A DNA stretch of 36,746 bases from Gammaproteobacteria bacterium (GTDB taxonomy: Bacteria; Pseudomonadota; Gammaproteobacteria; Pseudomonadales; Pseudohongiellaceae): the NCBI GenBank assembly GCA_026710425.1, contig JAPORB010000142.1, positions 1 to 36,746 on the forward strand. Reading direction: 5' to 3'. Every line of letters begins with the position of its first letter. Position 1 is the first letter of the stretch. Below the pieces are notes generated by a model. It was given only the letters and a program-made list of their open reading frames with translations. It was not told the origin of the DNA and did no database searches. The position numbers were made by a program, and so were the translations under genes. This document shows positions 8,428 to 16,889 of the stretch, in pieces.

Positions 8428-8882
8428 ACTTGAAATTTTCAAAACGGCAGTATTGATGTGAAATATCTTGAAGTAGAGAGTTTTTCGAAGATAATGTTGA
8501 ATAAGGGGTATAAGGAGCTTGAATTAGCATTGAGCAGTGGTTAATTTTAAATAAATTAAGTAAAGGTAAGTTGGTTTCCCATAGATGCTTACTTTCGAAA
8601 AAATTATTTATTATAATAGATTTATTTAGAACTCATTACTGCCAATTAATCAATTTGGGTTTACCCCATGCATTATTTCATACTCAAATCTATATGACAG
8701 GTCGGCAACAATCATATCTATGGATTTATCAGTCATTTGATCTATTAACTGTTCCAAAGATTATAGTACAAGGATTTTTTGGTACCAGCTCTTTTATGAA
8801 TTGCCTTCATAACGCAATCTCCCAAAACAATACTCGGCTGCAATTCAATAGTAACAATAGCAATCTTGCTTAGCAGCTGTGA
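8428..8882. other. AT-rich gene-free gap between nrdR and ribD
   Basis: This 455-bp stretch is clearly more AT-rich than its flanks. It holds only a low-quality plus-strand frame opening with TTG. A small hairpin (TATGAA at 8795-8800, TTCATA at 8806-8811, 5-base loop) has no T tract on either strand. I see no FMN riboswitch. The ribD promoter should lie here but is not obvious. Confidence 0.55.
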
Positions 8883-9344
8883 TCAGTTTTTTGTGCTTTT
8901 TGAAATCCGATCAATCTCTGTGCGAAATTCTTGGAGATCTTTAAAGCTTCTATAGACCGATGCGAAGCGGACATACGCCACTTCATCTATTTCCCGCAGT
9001 TCTTTCATTACTTGCTCACCCACTTCCCGAGAGGGTATTTCTCGTTCACCGGTTGACCGCAAACCCGCCTCAATACGCTTGACCGCTTCTTCGACTTTCT
9101 CAGTACTTACGGGTCGCTTTTCCAATGCCTTGAGCAGACCGGCCCTGAGTTTCTCCTCATCATAGGGTTCCCGGATTCCATTTTGTTTTATGATCCTGGG
9201 AATAACCAACTCAGCGGATTCATAGGTCGTGAATCGTTCCCCACAGGTGATGCATTCGCGCCTTCTCCTGACACTCTTGCCTTCAGAGACAAGGCGAGAG
9301 TCGATAACCTTGGTATCAGTGGCATAGCAGAATGGGCAATGCAT
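8883..9344 (-). CDS. nrdR: transcriptional repressor NrdR
   Basis: NrdR is a nucleotide-sensing repressor of ribonucleotide reductase genes. The N-terminal zinc ribbon has C3, C6, C31 and C34 within CPFC and [10 protein letters not shown], with TKVIDSR between them. An ATP-cone domain covers about residues 49-139 and includes [13 protein letters not shown]-adjacent residues and [14 protein letters not shown]. The length of 153 aa is typical. The ATG at 9344 follows AAAGGGAT. It stands between glyA and ribD, a standard gammaproteobacterial neighbourhood. Confidence 0.97.
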   Translation of the reverse strand: MHCPFCYATDTKVIDSRLVSEGKSVRRRRECITCGERFTTYESAELVIPRIIKQNGIREPYDEEKLRAGLLKALEKRPVSTEKVEEAVKRIEAGLRSTGEREIPSREVGEQVMKELREIDEVAYVRFASVYRSFKDLQEFRTEIDRISKSTKN

Positions 9345-9504
9345 ATATCTGATCCCTTTGCAGTGCTATTTTCAGGGGCTAGATTTTTTGGCAGATTATC
9401 AACAGCGAAATTTACTGCTATTCCTTGACTGCCAAGTGACATCTAGAGTGAGCATCTGTTGGTGGCTTGTCACAAGGGCTGTCTTGCCGCTTTCAGTTAC
9501 CGAA

Positions 9505-10773
9505 CTAATCGCAACCAACCCGATGATAAACTGGAAATTGTGAGCAGAGTTCAAGCACTTGCTGTCGGACTTCAGCTATTTTCGCTTCATTGCCTAAATC
9601 GTCCAGTATGTCACACATCCACTCCGCTAACCTGGTGCATTCTACTTCACCAAATCCACGTGTTGTTATTGCCGGCGTGCCAATGCGAAGTCCACTGGTT
9701 ACAAAGGGCGGCTTAGGGTCATTAGGTACCGCATTCTTGTTTACCGTTATATTGGCTCTGTCCAGGGCCGCATCCGCCTCTTTGCCTGTAATCTCCTGAC
9801 GGATCAGACTCAACAGAAAAAGATGATCATCCGTACCTCCAGACACAACATCGTAATTCCGGCTAACGAAAACTTCTGCCATCACCTGAGCATTCTTTAC
9901 AACCTGTTCCTGATATTGCCGGAATTCTAAACTCATGGCCTCCTTGAAGCATACGGCCTTGGCAGCAATAACATGCATCAGCGGCCCACCCTGACTCTCC
10001 GGGAACACGGCAAAATTCAGTTTCTTCTCCAGCTCTTCATTAGCACGGGCCAGAATAATGCCACCCCGAGGCCCGCGAAGCGTTTTGTGGGTCGTCGAAG
10101 TAGTCACATCGGCGATATTGACCGGGCTTGGATATACGCCGGCAGCGATCAGCCCAGACACATGAGCCATATCCACCACGAAGTAGGCCCCTATGCTGTC
10201 AGCGATATCACGGAATTTTTGCCAGTCAATCAACCGCGAATAGGCAGAGAATCCAGCCATGATGATTCGCGGCTTGTGTTCCTGAGCCAACTGGTAGACC
10301 TGCTCAAAATCAATTTCGCCGGTTTCAGCATGCAACCCGTATTGCACTGCATTGTAGATTCGACCGGAAAAACTCACCTTGGCTCCATGTGTAAGGTGGC
10401 CTCCATCGGCCAGGCTCATGCCAAGAACCGTATCGCCAGGCCTTGCCAGAGCCATGTAGACGGCGGCATTGGCCTGGGATCCCGAATGGGGCTGCACATT
10501 GGCATAATCGGCTTTGAAGAGCTCCCTAGCACGGGTGATAGCAATCTCTTCCACAGTGTCGACATGCTCACAGCCACCATAGTAGCGCTTGCGGGGATAG
10601 CCTTCGGCGTACTTGTTGGTCAGTACCGAGCCTTGTGCTTCCATGACTAGCGGGCTGGTGTGATTCTCTGAAGCAATAAGTTCGATATGTTGTTCCTGCC
10701 TAAGATTCTCTGCTTGGATGGCGGAACTTATCTCCGGATCAAATCCGGACAGCTTGTTGTCGATTCTGAACAT
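9505..10773 (-). CDS. glyA: serine hydroxymethyltransferase
   Basis: GlyA is the PLP enzyme that interconverts serine and glycine and supplies one-carbon units to tetrahydrofolate. The PLP lysine is K230 in [11 protein letters not shown], and [11 protein letters not shown] and [17 protein letters not shown] are family segments. The length of 422 aa is normal. The ATG at 10773 has only a weak ribosome-binding site. The leader upstream contains a long-range inverted repeat (10811-10882) that may be regulatory. glyA leads the minus-strand cluster and is separated from nrdR by 160 bp. Confidence 0.97.
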   Translation of the reverse strand: MFRIDNKLSGFDPEISSAIQAENLRQEQHIELIASENHTSPLVMEAQGSVLTNKYAEGYPRKRYYGGCEHVDTVEEIAITRARELFKADYANVQPHSGSQANAAVYMALARPGDTVLGMSLADGGHLTHGAKVSFSGRIYNAVQYGLHAETGEIDFEQVYQLAQEHKPRIIMAGFSAYSRLIDWQKFRDIADSIGAYFVVDMAHVSGLIAAGVYPSPVNIADVTTSTTHKTLRGPRGGIILARANEELEKKLNFAVFPESQGGPLMHVIAAKAVCFKEAMSLEFRQYQEQVVKNAQVMAEVFVSRNYDVVSGGTDDHLFLLSLIRQEITGKEADAALDRANITVNKNAVPNDPKPPFVTSGLRIGTPAITTRGFGEVECTRLAEWMCDILDDLGNEAKIAEVRQQVLELCSQFPVYHRVGCD

Positions 10774-11479
10774 TTAAATCTCACTGGAATAACGAATGTT
10801 GTTAAGTTTGCTCAGGCACTATTCTACCCGAACCAGCCCGTCTCCGTATAAACAGTAAAACACTCCCGCTATCATGCCTGAGTGAACTCAAGACTATATG
10901 AGCCAATTAGAGGAAGGGGAAGCCATTAGTGGATTATCGTAATTCTACAAGCATACAAAGTTCTGCCATTGGAACTTGAAGGCTGCAGACTACATTCAAT
11001 TATACCACAGCTGCATCCGAATAGACATATTGAATTCATCTCACACAACACAGCCGAAATTACCATACAATTTAATTCCAGGCCCTGATAATAAATTCTT
11101 ACTGACTGCTGCTGTCAACCAAAGCAATAGCTTTAGCCTAATCAATCTTCAGACTGCATCCCTGACGACATTAAAGGCATCAGGCTTAGCGTTTAAACAA
11201 TGTTGGCTAACAGGTAGAACAACTGAGTGAGTTCAACTACCAATAGCGAAACTGAGTTGCCCCACGGTCTGAGCACATGAAAATGCTGCCGACTGTCATC
11301 GCAATCTGCGATCGCAAAACAGGGGCCGCTCAACTGTGATTAGCATCCAATTGATGACAGACTGGTAACATGACCGAAATGACTTTGCCATTCGTTACCA
11401 ATTCTAACTCTTGCGAGTGAGCCATCCTTGATACTGTGCAATAATAAAGGCAGCATTTTCATCATCAGGATCAACATCA
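10774..11479. other. 706-bp gap between divergent glyA and ettA
   Basis: No supported gene is present. The stretch must hold the promoters of both flanking genes, although no strong sigma-70 match stands out. It contains the inverted repeat 10811-10882 and a short dyad ATCGCA/TGCGAT (11298-11312) that includes the palindrome TGCGATCGCA. One plus-strand frame opening with TTG looks non-coding. Confidence 0.5.
10811..10882 (-). promoter_or_regulatory. long inverted repeat in the glyA leader
   Basis: CTCAGGCA (10811-10818) and TGCCTGAG (10875-10882) are perfect 8-bp complements 56 bases apart. They lie 38 to 109 bases upstream of the glyA start. In the glyA transcript they could close a structured domain. 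The enclosed bases do not match the glycine, SAM or THF riboswitch cores I know. The repeat could also be an operator pair or chance. Confidence 0.3.
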
Positions 11480-13150
11480 ATGTCACAGTTTGTCTATACC
11501 ATGAACCGCGTTGGTAAAGTGGTACCCCCGAAAAGGGAAATACTAAAAGACATCTCCCTCTCCTTCTTCCCAGGAGCCAAGATAGGCGTGCTGGGCCTCA
11601 ATGGATCAGGCAAGTCGACCCTGCTTCGCATCATGGCCGGTCTTGACACCGAAATTCTGGGTGAGGCGAGGCCACAGCCCGACATCAATATCGGGTATTT
11701 GCCCCAGGAACCTGCACTGAATGATGAACAGGATGTGCTCGGCAACGTTGAACAGGGAATCAAGCACATCAAGGACCTGCTGCAAGAATTCAATGCAATT
11801 AGTGACCGATTTGCTCAGCCTATGGGTGAAGATGAGATGAACACCTTGCTGGAAAAGCAGGGAGAATTACAAAACCGAATTGATGCCGTGGATGGCTGGC
11901 AAATCGACCGCACTTTAGAAGTAGCCGCTGATGCCCTTCGCCTGCCGCCATGGACTGCACGGGTCGACCAGCTGTCCGGGGGTGAAAGACGACGAGTAGC
12001 CCTATGCAGGCTGTTGCTGTCCAAACCCGATATGCTATTGCTGGATGAGCCTACCAATCATCTTGATGCGGAGAGTGTGGCTTGGCTGGAACACTTTCTG
12101 CAAGATTATTCAGGCACCGTCGTTGCTGTGACCCACGACCGTTACTTTTTGGACAATGCCGCTGGCTGGATTCTGGAGCTGGACCGTGGTCATGGCATCC
12201 CCTTTGAAGGCAACTACAGTGCCTGGCTGGAAGCCAGAGAAAAACGCCTCTCGGTTGAGAAGAAGCAGGAAGTCAACAGAGAGCGTACTATCAAGTCAGA
12301 ACTGGAATGGGTGCGTGCTAACCCCAAGGGTCGGCAGTCCAAGTCCAAGGCGAGAATCGCCCGCTTCGAAGAATTAAACTCAAGAGACTTTCAGCAGCGC
12401 AATGAAACTCAAGAGTTGTACATTCCTCCCGGTGAACGACTCGGCGACAAAGTGATTGAGGTCAAGAACCTGAACAAAAGCTTCGGCAACAAGGTCTTGA
12501 TTGATAACCTTAGTTTCACCATACCCAAAGGCAGCATTATTGGCATCATTGGCGGCAATGGTGTCGGCAAAACCACCTTTTTACGCATGCTAACTGGTGA
12601 CGAAAAACCGGACATGGGCTCTATCGAAATCGGCGACACCGTCAATCTGGCCTATGTGGATCAGAGCCGGGATGAACTAAATGGCGACAACATCGTGTGG
12701 CAGGAAATCTCTGATGGGAAAGAAATACTCCACGTCGGCAGATATGAGATTTCCTCGCGAGCTTATGCCAGTCGCTTCAACTTTCGTGGGGCTGACCAAC
12801 AGAAACCAGTAAAGACTCTCTCCGGCGGAGAACGCAATCGACTGCATATGGCCAAGCTGTTAAAGAAAGGTGGCAATGTCCTGCTGTTGGACGAACCCAC
12901 CAACGATCTGGATGTGGAGACCCTGCGGGCATTGGAAGAAGCCCTGTTGGCTTTTCCCGGCTGTGTTATCGTGATCTCTCACGATCGTTGGTTTCTTGAC
13001 CGCATCTGTACCCATATCCTGGCCTTTGAAGGCGACAGCCAGGTTGTCTGGCACGAGGGAAATTACTCAGACTATGAGGCTGGGTTTAGGCAACGGGTCG
13101 GCAATAATAATCAGCCAGCCCGTATCAATTATCGCAAGCTGGATGCTTGA
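11480..13150 (+). CDS. ettA: energy-dependent translational throttle protein EttA (ABC-F)
   Basis: EttA is a ribosome-associated ABC-F ATPase that binds the E site and gates early elongation according to energy state. Two ABC domains are seen. The first has Walker A GLNGSGKST (39-47) and LSGGERRRVALCRLL, the second GGNGVGKTT and LSGGERNRLHMAKLL, with LLLDEPTNHLD and LLLDEPTNDLD as Walker B. The linker between them has the charged EWVRANPKGRQSKSKARI segment typical of EttA. There are no membrane segments. The length of 556 aa matches the ~555 of E. coli EttA. The ATG at 11480 follows AGGA. Confidence 0.97.
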   Translation: MSQFVYTMNRVGKVVPPKREILKDISLSFFPGAKIGVLGLNGSGKSTLLRIMAGLDTEILGEARPQPDINIGYLPQEPALNDEQDVLGNVEQGIKHIKDLLQEFNAISDRFAQPMGEDEMNTLLEKQGELQNRIDAVDGWQIDRTLEVAADALRLPPWTARVDQLSGGERRRVALCRLLLSKPDMLLLDEPTNHLDAESVAWLEHFLQDYSGTVVAVTHDRYFLDNAAGWILELDRGHGIPFEGNYSAWLEAREKRLSVEKKQEVNRERTIKSELEWVRANPKGRQSKSKARIARFEELNSRDFQQRNETQELYIPPGERLGDKVIEVKNLNKSFGNKVLIDNLSFTIPKGSIIGIIGGNGVGKTTFLRMLTGDEKPDMGSIEIGDTVNLAYVDQSRDELNGDNIVWQEISDGKEILHVGRYEISSRAYASRFNFRGADQQKPVKTLSGGERNRLHMAKLLKKGGNVLLLDEPTNDLDVETLRALEEALLAFPGCVIVISHDRWFLDRICTHILAFEGDSQVVWHEGNYSDYEAGFRQRVGNNNQPARINYRKLDA

Positions 13151-13153
13151 GTA

Positions 13154-13169
13154 ACCTTGACCACAAGGT
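13154..13169. terminator. hairpin between convergent ettA and the lambda P-like gene
   Basis: ACCTTG and CAAGGT pair around ACCA four bases after the ettA stop. A perfect palindrome CAGATATCTG follows at 13171-13180. Neither has a T tract, so intrinsic termination is doubtful, but they fill the only 36 bp between two converging genes. Confidence 0.3.
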
Positions 13170-13186
13170 ACAGATATCTGGTCTCA

Positions 13187-13891
13187 CTAGAGTTTGTATT
13201 CTTTTCGCATCTGAGCGATGCGGCGTTTCAACTCGGATTTAGAGAGGATTTTCTCAGTAACCTGTGGTAGAGGTGGCGGAGCATCAACACATAGCACCTC
13301 ACCCTTCAATACCTGTTGGCACAGCCGCTTGTAGTGTTGTCTGAACAGGGGATAAGTGACTTCCTCGCTCTGATTGGCAAGTAAATACCAGCCTGTTGCC
13401 TTACCAGCATGATAGACAGCAGGATGACTCCATTGATAGGCACTTTTGGGCGTTGGAGCCCGGCATGCTTCAACATAGGCAGCATGTTCATCCGGGAGGC
13501 CGAAAAGCTCTTTGCCCTGCTCGCAAGCATCGATCATGTCGGCAATGGTGGGTAGAAATTTGTCTGAGGAAGTCAAGGATTCTCCGGCCCGTAATATGAG
13601 CTCTGCAGGATAAGCACTCAACTGCTCCCGCCAATATTTTTTGGTAATAATTAGGTCCTCATCAACAGCAAATGCCTTGTTGTACTGATTGTGGTAGCTG
13701 TACTTAAACATCATAAAGACCTTGGAAATGGCATCAGTGTGGTCAAAGGATGCCCTATCCTGATCCGTTGCTCCAGACTGCGCTGTCCTTGGTTTCGATT
13801 CCCTAATCTGCCCAACTGCGGTCGGCAAGCTGCTCAAGCCTTGCTCTAACTTTTTCTTCTGTTGTTCTAGCAGTGTGTTGATCTTGTGCAT
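13187..13891 (-). CDS. dopE: lambda P-like replication protein, probable helicase loader (DopE-like)
   Basis: The 234-residue product is close to phage lambda P (233 aa) in length and in pattern. A weakly conserved N-terminus is followed by KYWREQL, then FLPTIADMIDACEQG, which corresponds to FLPSPGQFVAWC in lambda P. After that come an aromatic segment (YHAGKATGWYLLANQ) and a C-terminal basic stretch, ILSKSELKRRIAQMRKEYKL, which parallels the lambda P ending. Lambda P recruits DnaB helicase and loads it at the origin. A chromosomal lambda P-derived protein, DopE, has been proposed as a helicase loader in bacteria lacking DnaC and DciA. The ATG at 13891 has an excellent AGGTGA site; a GTG at 13900 sits on that site. 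It overlaps the upstream gene by 89 bp, so the two are surely cotranscribed. DnaB itself is encoded at 32161-33582. Confidence 0.72.
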   Translation of the reverse strand: MHKINTLLEQQKKKLEQGLSSLPTAVGQIRESKPRTAQSGATDQDRASFDHTDAISKVFMMFKYSYHNQYNKAFAVDEDLIITKKYWREQLSAYPAELILRAGESLTSSDKFLPTIADMIDACEQGKELFGLPDEHAAYVEACRAPTPKSAYQWSHPAVYHAGKATGWYLLANQSEEVTYPLFRQHYKRLCQQVLKGEVLCVDAPPPLPQVTEKILSKSELKRRIAQMRKEYKL

Positions 13892-15077
13892 CGATATCAC
13901 CTCGGGTTAGACGGGAATTTAAGCGGTCTGCCCAAACCATCTTGATCCATGTCAGATAAACAGTATTCCATGAAGCCCTCGCCTCCTTTCTGTCTTTCCA
14001 GTACATGACGAACTCTGGCACCTGTGCCTGCGCAAACTCTGCATCAATCTCGGCCAGTTCAAGGATTTCATAAAACTCCTTGCTAGGTTGCCAATTGTCC
14101 GGAATCAATTGCGGCGAAACGTCAGTACCGAAGGTGTCACTGGTCCTGGCCCATTGATAACGGATATGCTGAATAAATTTACTGTTCCAAGTCTTATTCT
14201 CAACTCCGCGTTCACGCCAATAAAGCACGAACTCCGGTATGGTAGCTTCAATGAAATCCCTATTAATTCCTGCACTCTCAAGAATTTCGAGGGCCTCCAG
14301 ACTGGGCCACCATTGTTGGGACATGGGCTCAAACAATTCTGAGCCACCCTGCCGGGTCTGTTCCTCGCGCCATTCCTTGACCGCATGTTTATAGAAGAGA
14401 TTGCCCCAGGAAAATCGTGCCTCCCTTCGACTTTGCCAGTAAATCACAAACTCAGGAATCAGTGAGTGTATGAAGTCTTCGGGAATGGCATGCTGCTGAC
14501 ACAATCGGATACAGTTGTCGTCCGGCTGCCAATCCGGCGGAAGCATCATGGCGGCACGAGGAGTGTCAGCCAGGTAAGTCACTCCAGCAATGGCAGCATG
14601 CTGTGTCTCAGGCGACCCGGTGGAACAAGGTATTGGAGCCACCTTGTTGTTTGTCTGACAATTCAAGTCTACAAGCTCAGTAGATGCGACGGATTTACGT
14701 TGATAATCTACGTTGTCGCCCGCAACATTTTTTGCAATAGCAATCCAGTAGTTACTATCGGTAGAACCTTGCTCAACAATCACCATGCCCAGCTTTTGCA
14801 AACTGTTTCTTACCCGATGAACATCAGCTGGCGACCAGAATGGTAGGGAGGCAACCAAGTTCCTGTCTTCCAGCTGAATCCAACTCAGGTCCGGGATACC
14901 GGGGCGACTTGCGCCACGGTGATTCAACAATTCAGAGAGACTCTGCAACAGCACCGCTTCCTCCAGCCCGATGGTGCCGGCGAGTGTGGGCGAGATGACA
15001 ATTGGGTGCTCCGGCAGCAAGATGAGCTCGTTCAGGTTGTGAGAGGTAAAATGAAAAAGCGATATGAGAATAGACAA
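13803..15077 (-). CDS. dopC: replication protein with winged-helix-like N-terminus and three tandem DnaT-type domains (DopC-like)
   Basis: Residues ~28-103 resemble the winged-helix region of phage-type replication initiators (SPTLAGTIGLEEAVLLQSL, LPFWSPADVHRVRNSLQKLG). After a ~70-residue low-conservation linker come three copies of the DnaT C-terminal ssDNA-binding type domain at about 179-238, 254-311 and 325-384. Each has the pattern W-P...IPEF-V-YW...W...F/Y...W. E. coli DnaT carries one such domain and acts in the PriA primosome. The pairing with a lambda P-like gene fits the reported DopC/DopE pair derived from lambda O and P. The start is non-ATG: TTG at 15077, or TTG at 15020 just before LPEHPIVISP, which looks more natural. 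No in-frame ATG occurs before residue 98. A short acidic/basic C-terminal tail is overlapped by the next gene. Confidence 0.65.
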   Translation of the reverse strand: MSILISLFHFTSHNLNELILLPEHPIVISPTLAGTIGLEEAVLLQSLSELLNHRGASRPGIPDLSWIQLEDRNLVASLPFWSPADVHRVRNSLQKLGMVIVEQGSTDSNYWIAIAKNVAGDNVDYQRKSVASTELVDLNCQTNNKVAPIPCSTGSPETQHAAIAGVTYLADTPRAAMMLPPDWQPDDNCIRLCQQHAIPEDFIHSLIPEFVIYWQSRREARFSWGNLFYKHAVKEWREEQTRQGGSELFEPMSQQWWPSLEALEILESAGINRDFIEATIPEFVLYWRERGVENKTWNSKFIQHIRYQWARTSDTFGTDVSPQLIPDNWQPSKEFYEILELAEIDAEFAQAQVPEFVMYWKDRKEARASWNTVYLTWIKMVWADRLNSRLTRGDIDAQDQHTARTTEEKVRARLEQLADRSWAD

Positions 15078-15274
15078 TTTAAGTCATTAATAATCAATGT
15101 TCTCAATCGTAGCACATATGCCTTGGTTTGCCTAGACAAAATACTGAAAAAGCAGTTGAAGGTGATGCAAAATTAATGATAGATAAAGCAAACATTGAGT
15201 AATAATAACGCAAGTGCCATTGAGTCTTTTGGTCACTGCAGAGTAAACTCACAACAAAGCTACTTATTCGCCTG

Positions 15275-16189
15275 TTGTTAAGTGTGTATCCACAAGTTAT
15301 TCAACAATTTCTGGCAGCTGAACGTCTGCCGGACACCTATGGACAAGATGCGGTCAGCTGGTTCCTTCCCTATATTGAGCAATTAAAACAGATTGTAAAT
15401 GCAACGGACAGGCGGCCAATGCTACTAGGCATCAATGGGGCCCAAGGTACCGGCAAGTCCACACTCTCCAGCCTGATCGTTACAGTTCTGAATGCTGCCG
15501 GTTATCGCACGCTGGCTTTATCCATTGATGATTTTTATCTAGGGAGAGACGTGCGAAAGCAACTGGCCGAGTCTGTCCACCCCCTGCTTCAGACCCGAGG
15601 TGTTCCAGGCACTCATAATACTAGTTTACTGCAACAGACTTTGCAGAAACTTGGTCAGGCTGGCGAGGGTCAGACTGTTCCAATTCCGAGCTTCAACAAG
15701 GCTTGCGACGATCTTTTCCCACCCGCCGCATGGCAAAACTTTGAGGGCCCGGTGGATCTGGTGATTCTGGAAGGCTGGTTTATCGGTGTCAAAGCGCAAC
15801 CGCTGTCAGCACTGCGTATTCCGATCAATGACCTGGAGAAGAACTTTGACAGGCAAGGCATCTGGCGCAAGTATGTCAATATAAAGTTGCATAATGACTA
15901 CGAACCTCTTTTTCACAAGCTGGACCGACTGCTGGTGTTACTTGCACCTTCCTTCGATCAGGTCTTTCGCTGGCGCAGTATGCAGGAGCAAAAACTGCGG
16001 CAGAAAATTGGAGCAAAAGCCAAAGATCTGAGGCTTATGGATGAACAACAACTAAAACAATTTATCCTGCACTTCGAGCGGCTGACTTGCCATGGTTTTA
16101 AAACCCTGCCGGACAGGGCTGATACAGTATTCAAGCTGGATACGACACAGCAAATCAGCGTACGCAGTGACAGAAATCAGAAAAACTGA
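15275..16189 (+). CDS. P-loop kinase, probable D-glycerate 3-kinase family
   Basis: The protein has Walker A GAQGTGKS at 55-62 and a LSIDDFYL segment, and the Walker-B-like DLVILEGWFIG is typical of the GLYK/Tda10/YggC family within the phosphoribulokinase/uridine kinase fold. Members phosphorylate D-glycerate to 3-phosphoglycerate, linking photorespiration-like or glycine/serine metabolism to glycolysis. The length of 304 aa fits. The start is uncertain: the TTG at 15275 and GTG at 15284 have no clear ribosome-binding site. It is divergent from the dopC-like gene, and a 700-bp empty stretch follows. Substrate specificity is inferred from family resemblance only. Confidence 0.75.
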   Translation: MLSVYPQVIQQFLAAERLPDTYGQDAVSWFLPYIEQLKQIVNATDRRPMLLGINGAQGTGKSTLSSLIVTVLNAAGYRTLALSIDDFYLGRDVRKQLAESVHPLLQTRGVPGTHNTSLLQQTLQKLGQAGEGQTVPIPSFNKACDDLFPPAAWQNFEGPVDLVILEGWFIGVKAQPLSALRIPINDLEKNFDRQGIWRKYVNIKLHNDYEPLFHKLDRLLVLLAPSFDQVFRWRSMQEQKLRQKIGAKAKDLRLMDEQQLKQFILHFERLTCHGFKTLPDRADTVFKLDTTQQISVRSDRNQKN

Positions 16190-16889
16190 TTGTCTTCAAC
16201 GATAACGTAAGGCAGTATATTTGGCTGAGATGAATGATGGTGTACTTAAATGGATACGAGAACGAGCAATAATGACCTTGATGTAAGCAGAACATTAATT
16301 AAATTTTTCGATAACACTAAGTGCTAAAAATTAATCAAAAAAATTTAACATGGAAACTGCAAATAACATGACGGAATCATTTTCAAGATAATGAGTTTTG
16401 TTTGCAGATGGTTAGTGTGATCCCATAATAAAGTCATAAACTAACAAGAAAACCCCTATTCCAGAACTTTCATTGTCCTGCATGAATTCACACATCTGAC
16501 ACTAGATCGCATTGGAGTAATTTTTCGATATCAGAAATATCTCTAGTGAGATTCTGTGATTTAGTCACAAGTGAGGTTTTGCTGCCAGGGAGGATGCTTG
16601 CCAAGTTTCAGTCTGAAGCCCTCATGTTCAAAAGCTTAAGTAAGAATATAACCATAATTGCATAAGAATAATGTATTGAAAGGAACAGATTTTTTATCTT
16701 TGCATGCACAGTAAATTGACAAAAAAGAACTCTCTTGGCAGTTAATCAGATATTACCAAACCAACTTGCTGGGAATCTTAAGCAGAAAGTATTCCAATAA
16801 ACAAACGGGTATTGAGTGAATCAGAATGTAGTTGGCAATCACCTGAACAAGACTGATAAAAACCTAAAATTCAACATTTTGTTCGCTGT
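16190..16889. other. 700-bp AT-rich region without genes
   Basis: Neither strand holds a credible frame, RNA gene or mobile element that I recognise. The composition is AT-rich with many stop codons. It separates the ends of two converging genes (glycerate kinase and permease). No strong terminator was found for either. Confidence 0.5.

Noticed and set aside
8571-8873. 100-codon plus-strand frame in the nrdR-ribD gap
   Set aside because: It opens with TTG, has no ribosome-binding site, lies in AT-rich DNA and resembles no protein family.
9973-10650. 225-codon plus-strand frame antisense to glyA
   Set aside because: It mirrors a highly conserved gene; its codons are dictated by glyA and it resembles no family.
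10976-11230. 84-codon plus-strand frame upstream of ettA
   Set aside because: TTG start, no ribosome-binding site, unstructured composition and no recognisable similarity.
11306-11316. Palindrome TGCGATCGCA resembling the HIP1 octamer of cyanobacteria
   Set aside because: A single copy in the window; no enrichment, and the gene content is gammaproteobacterial.
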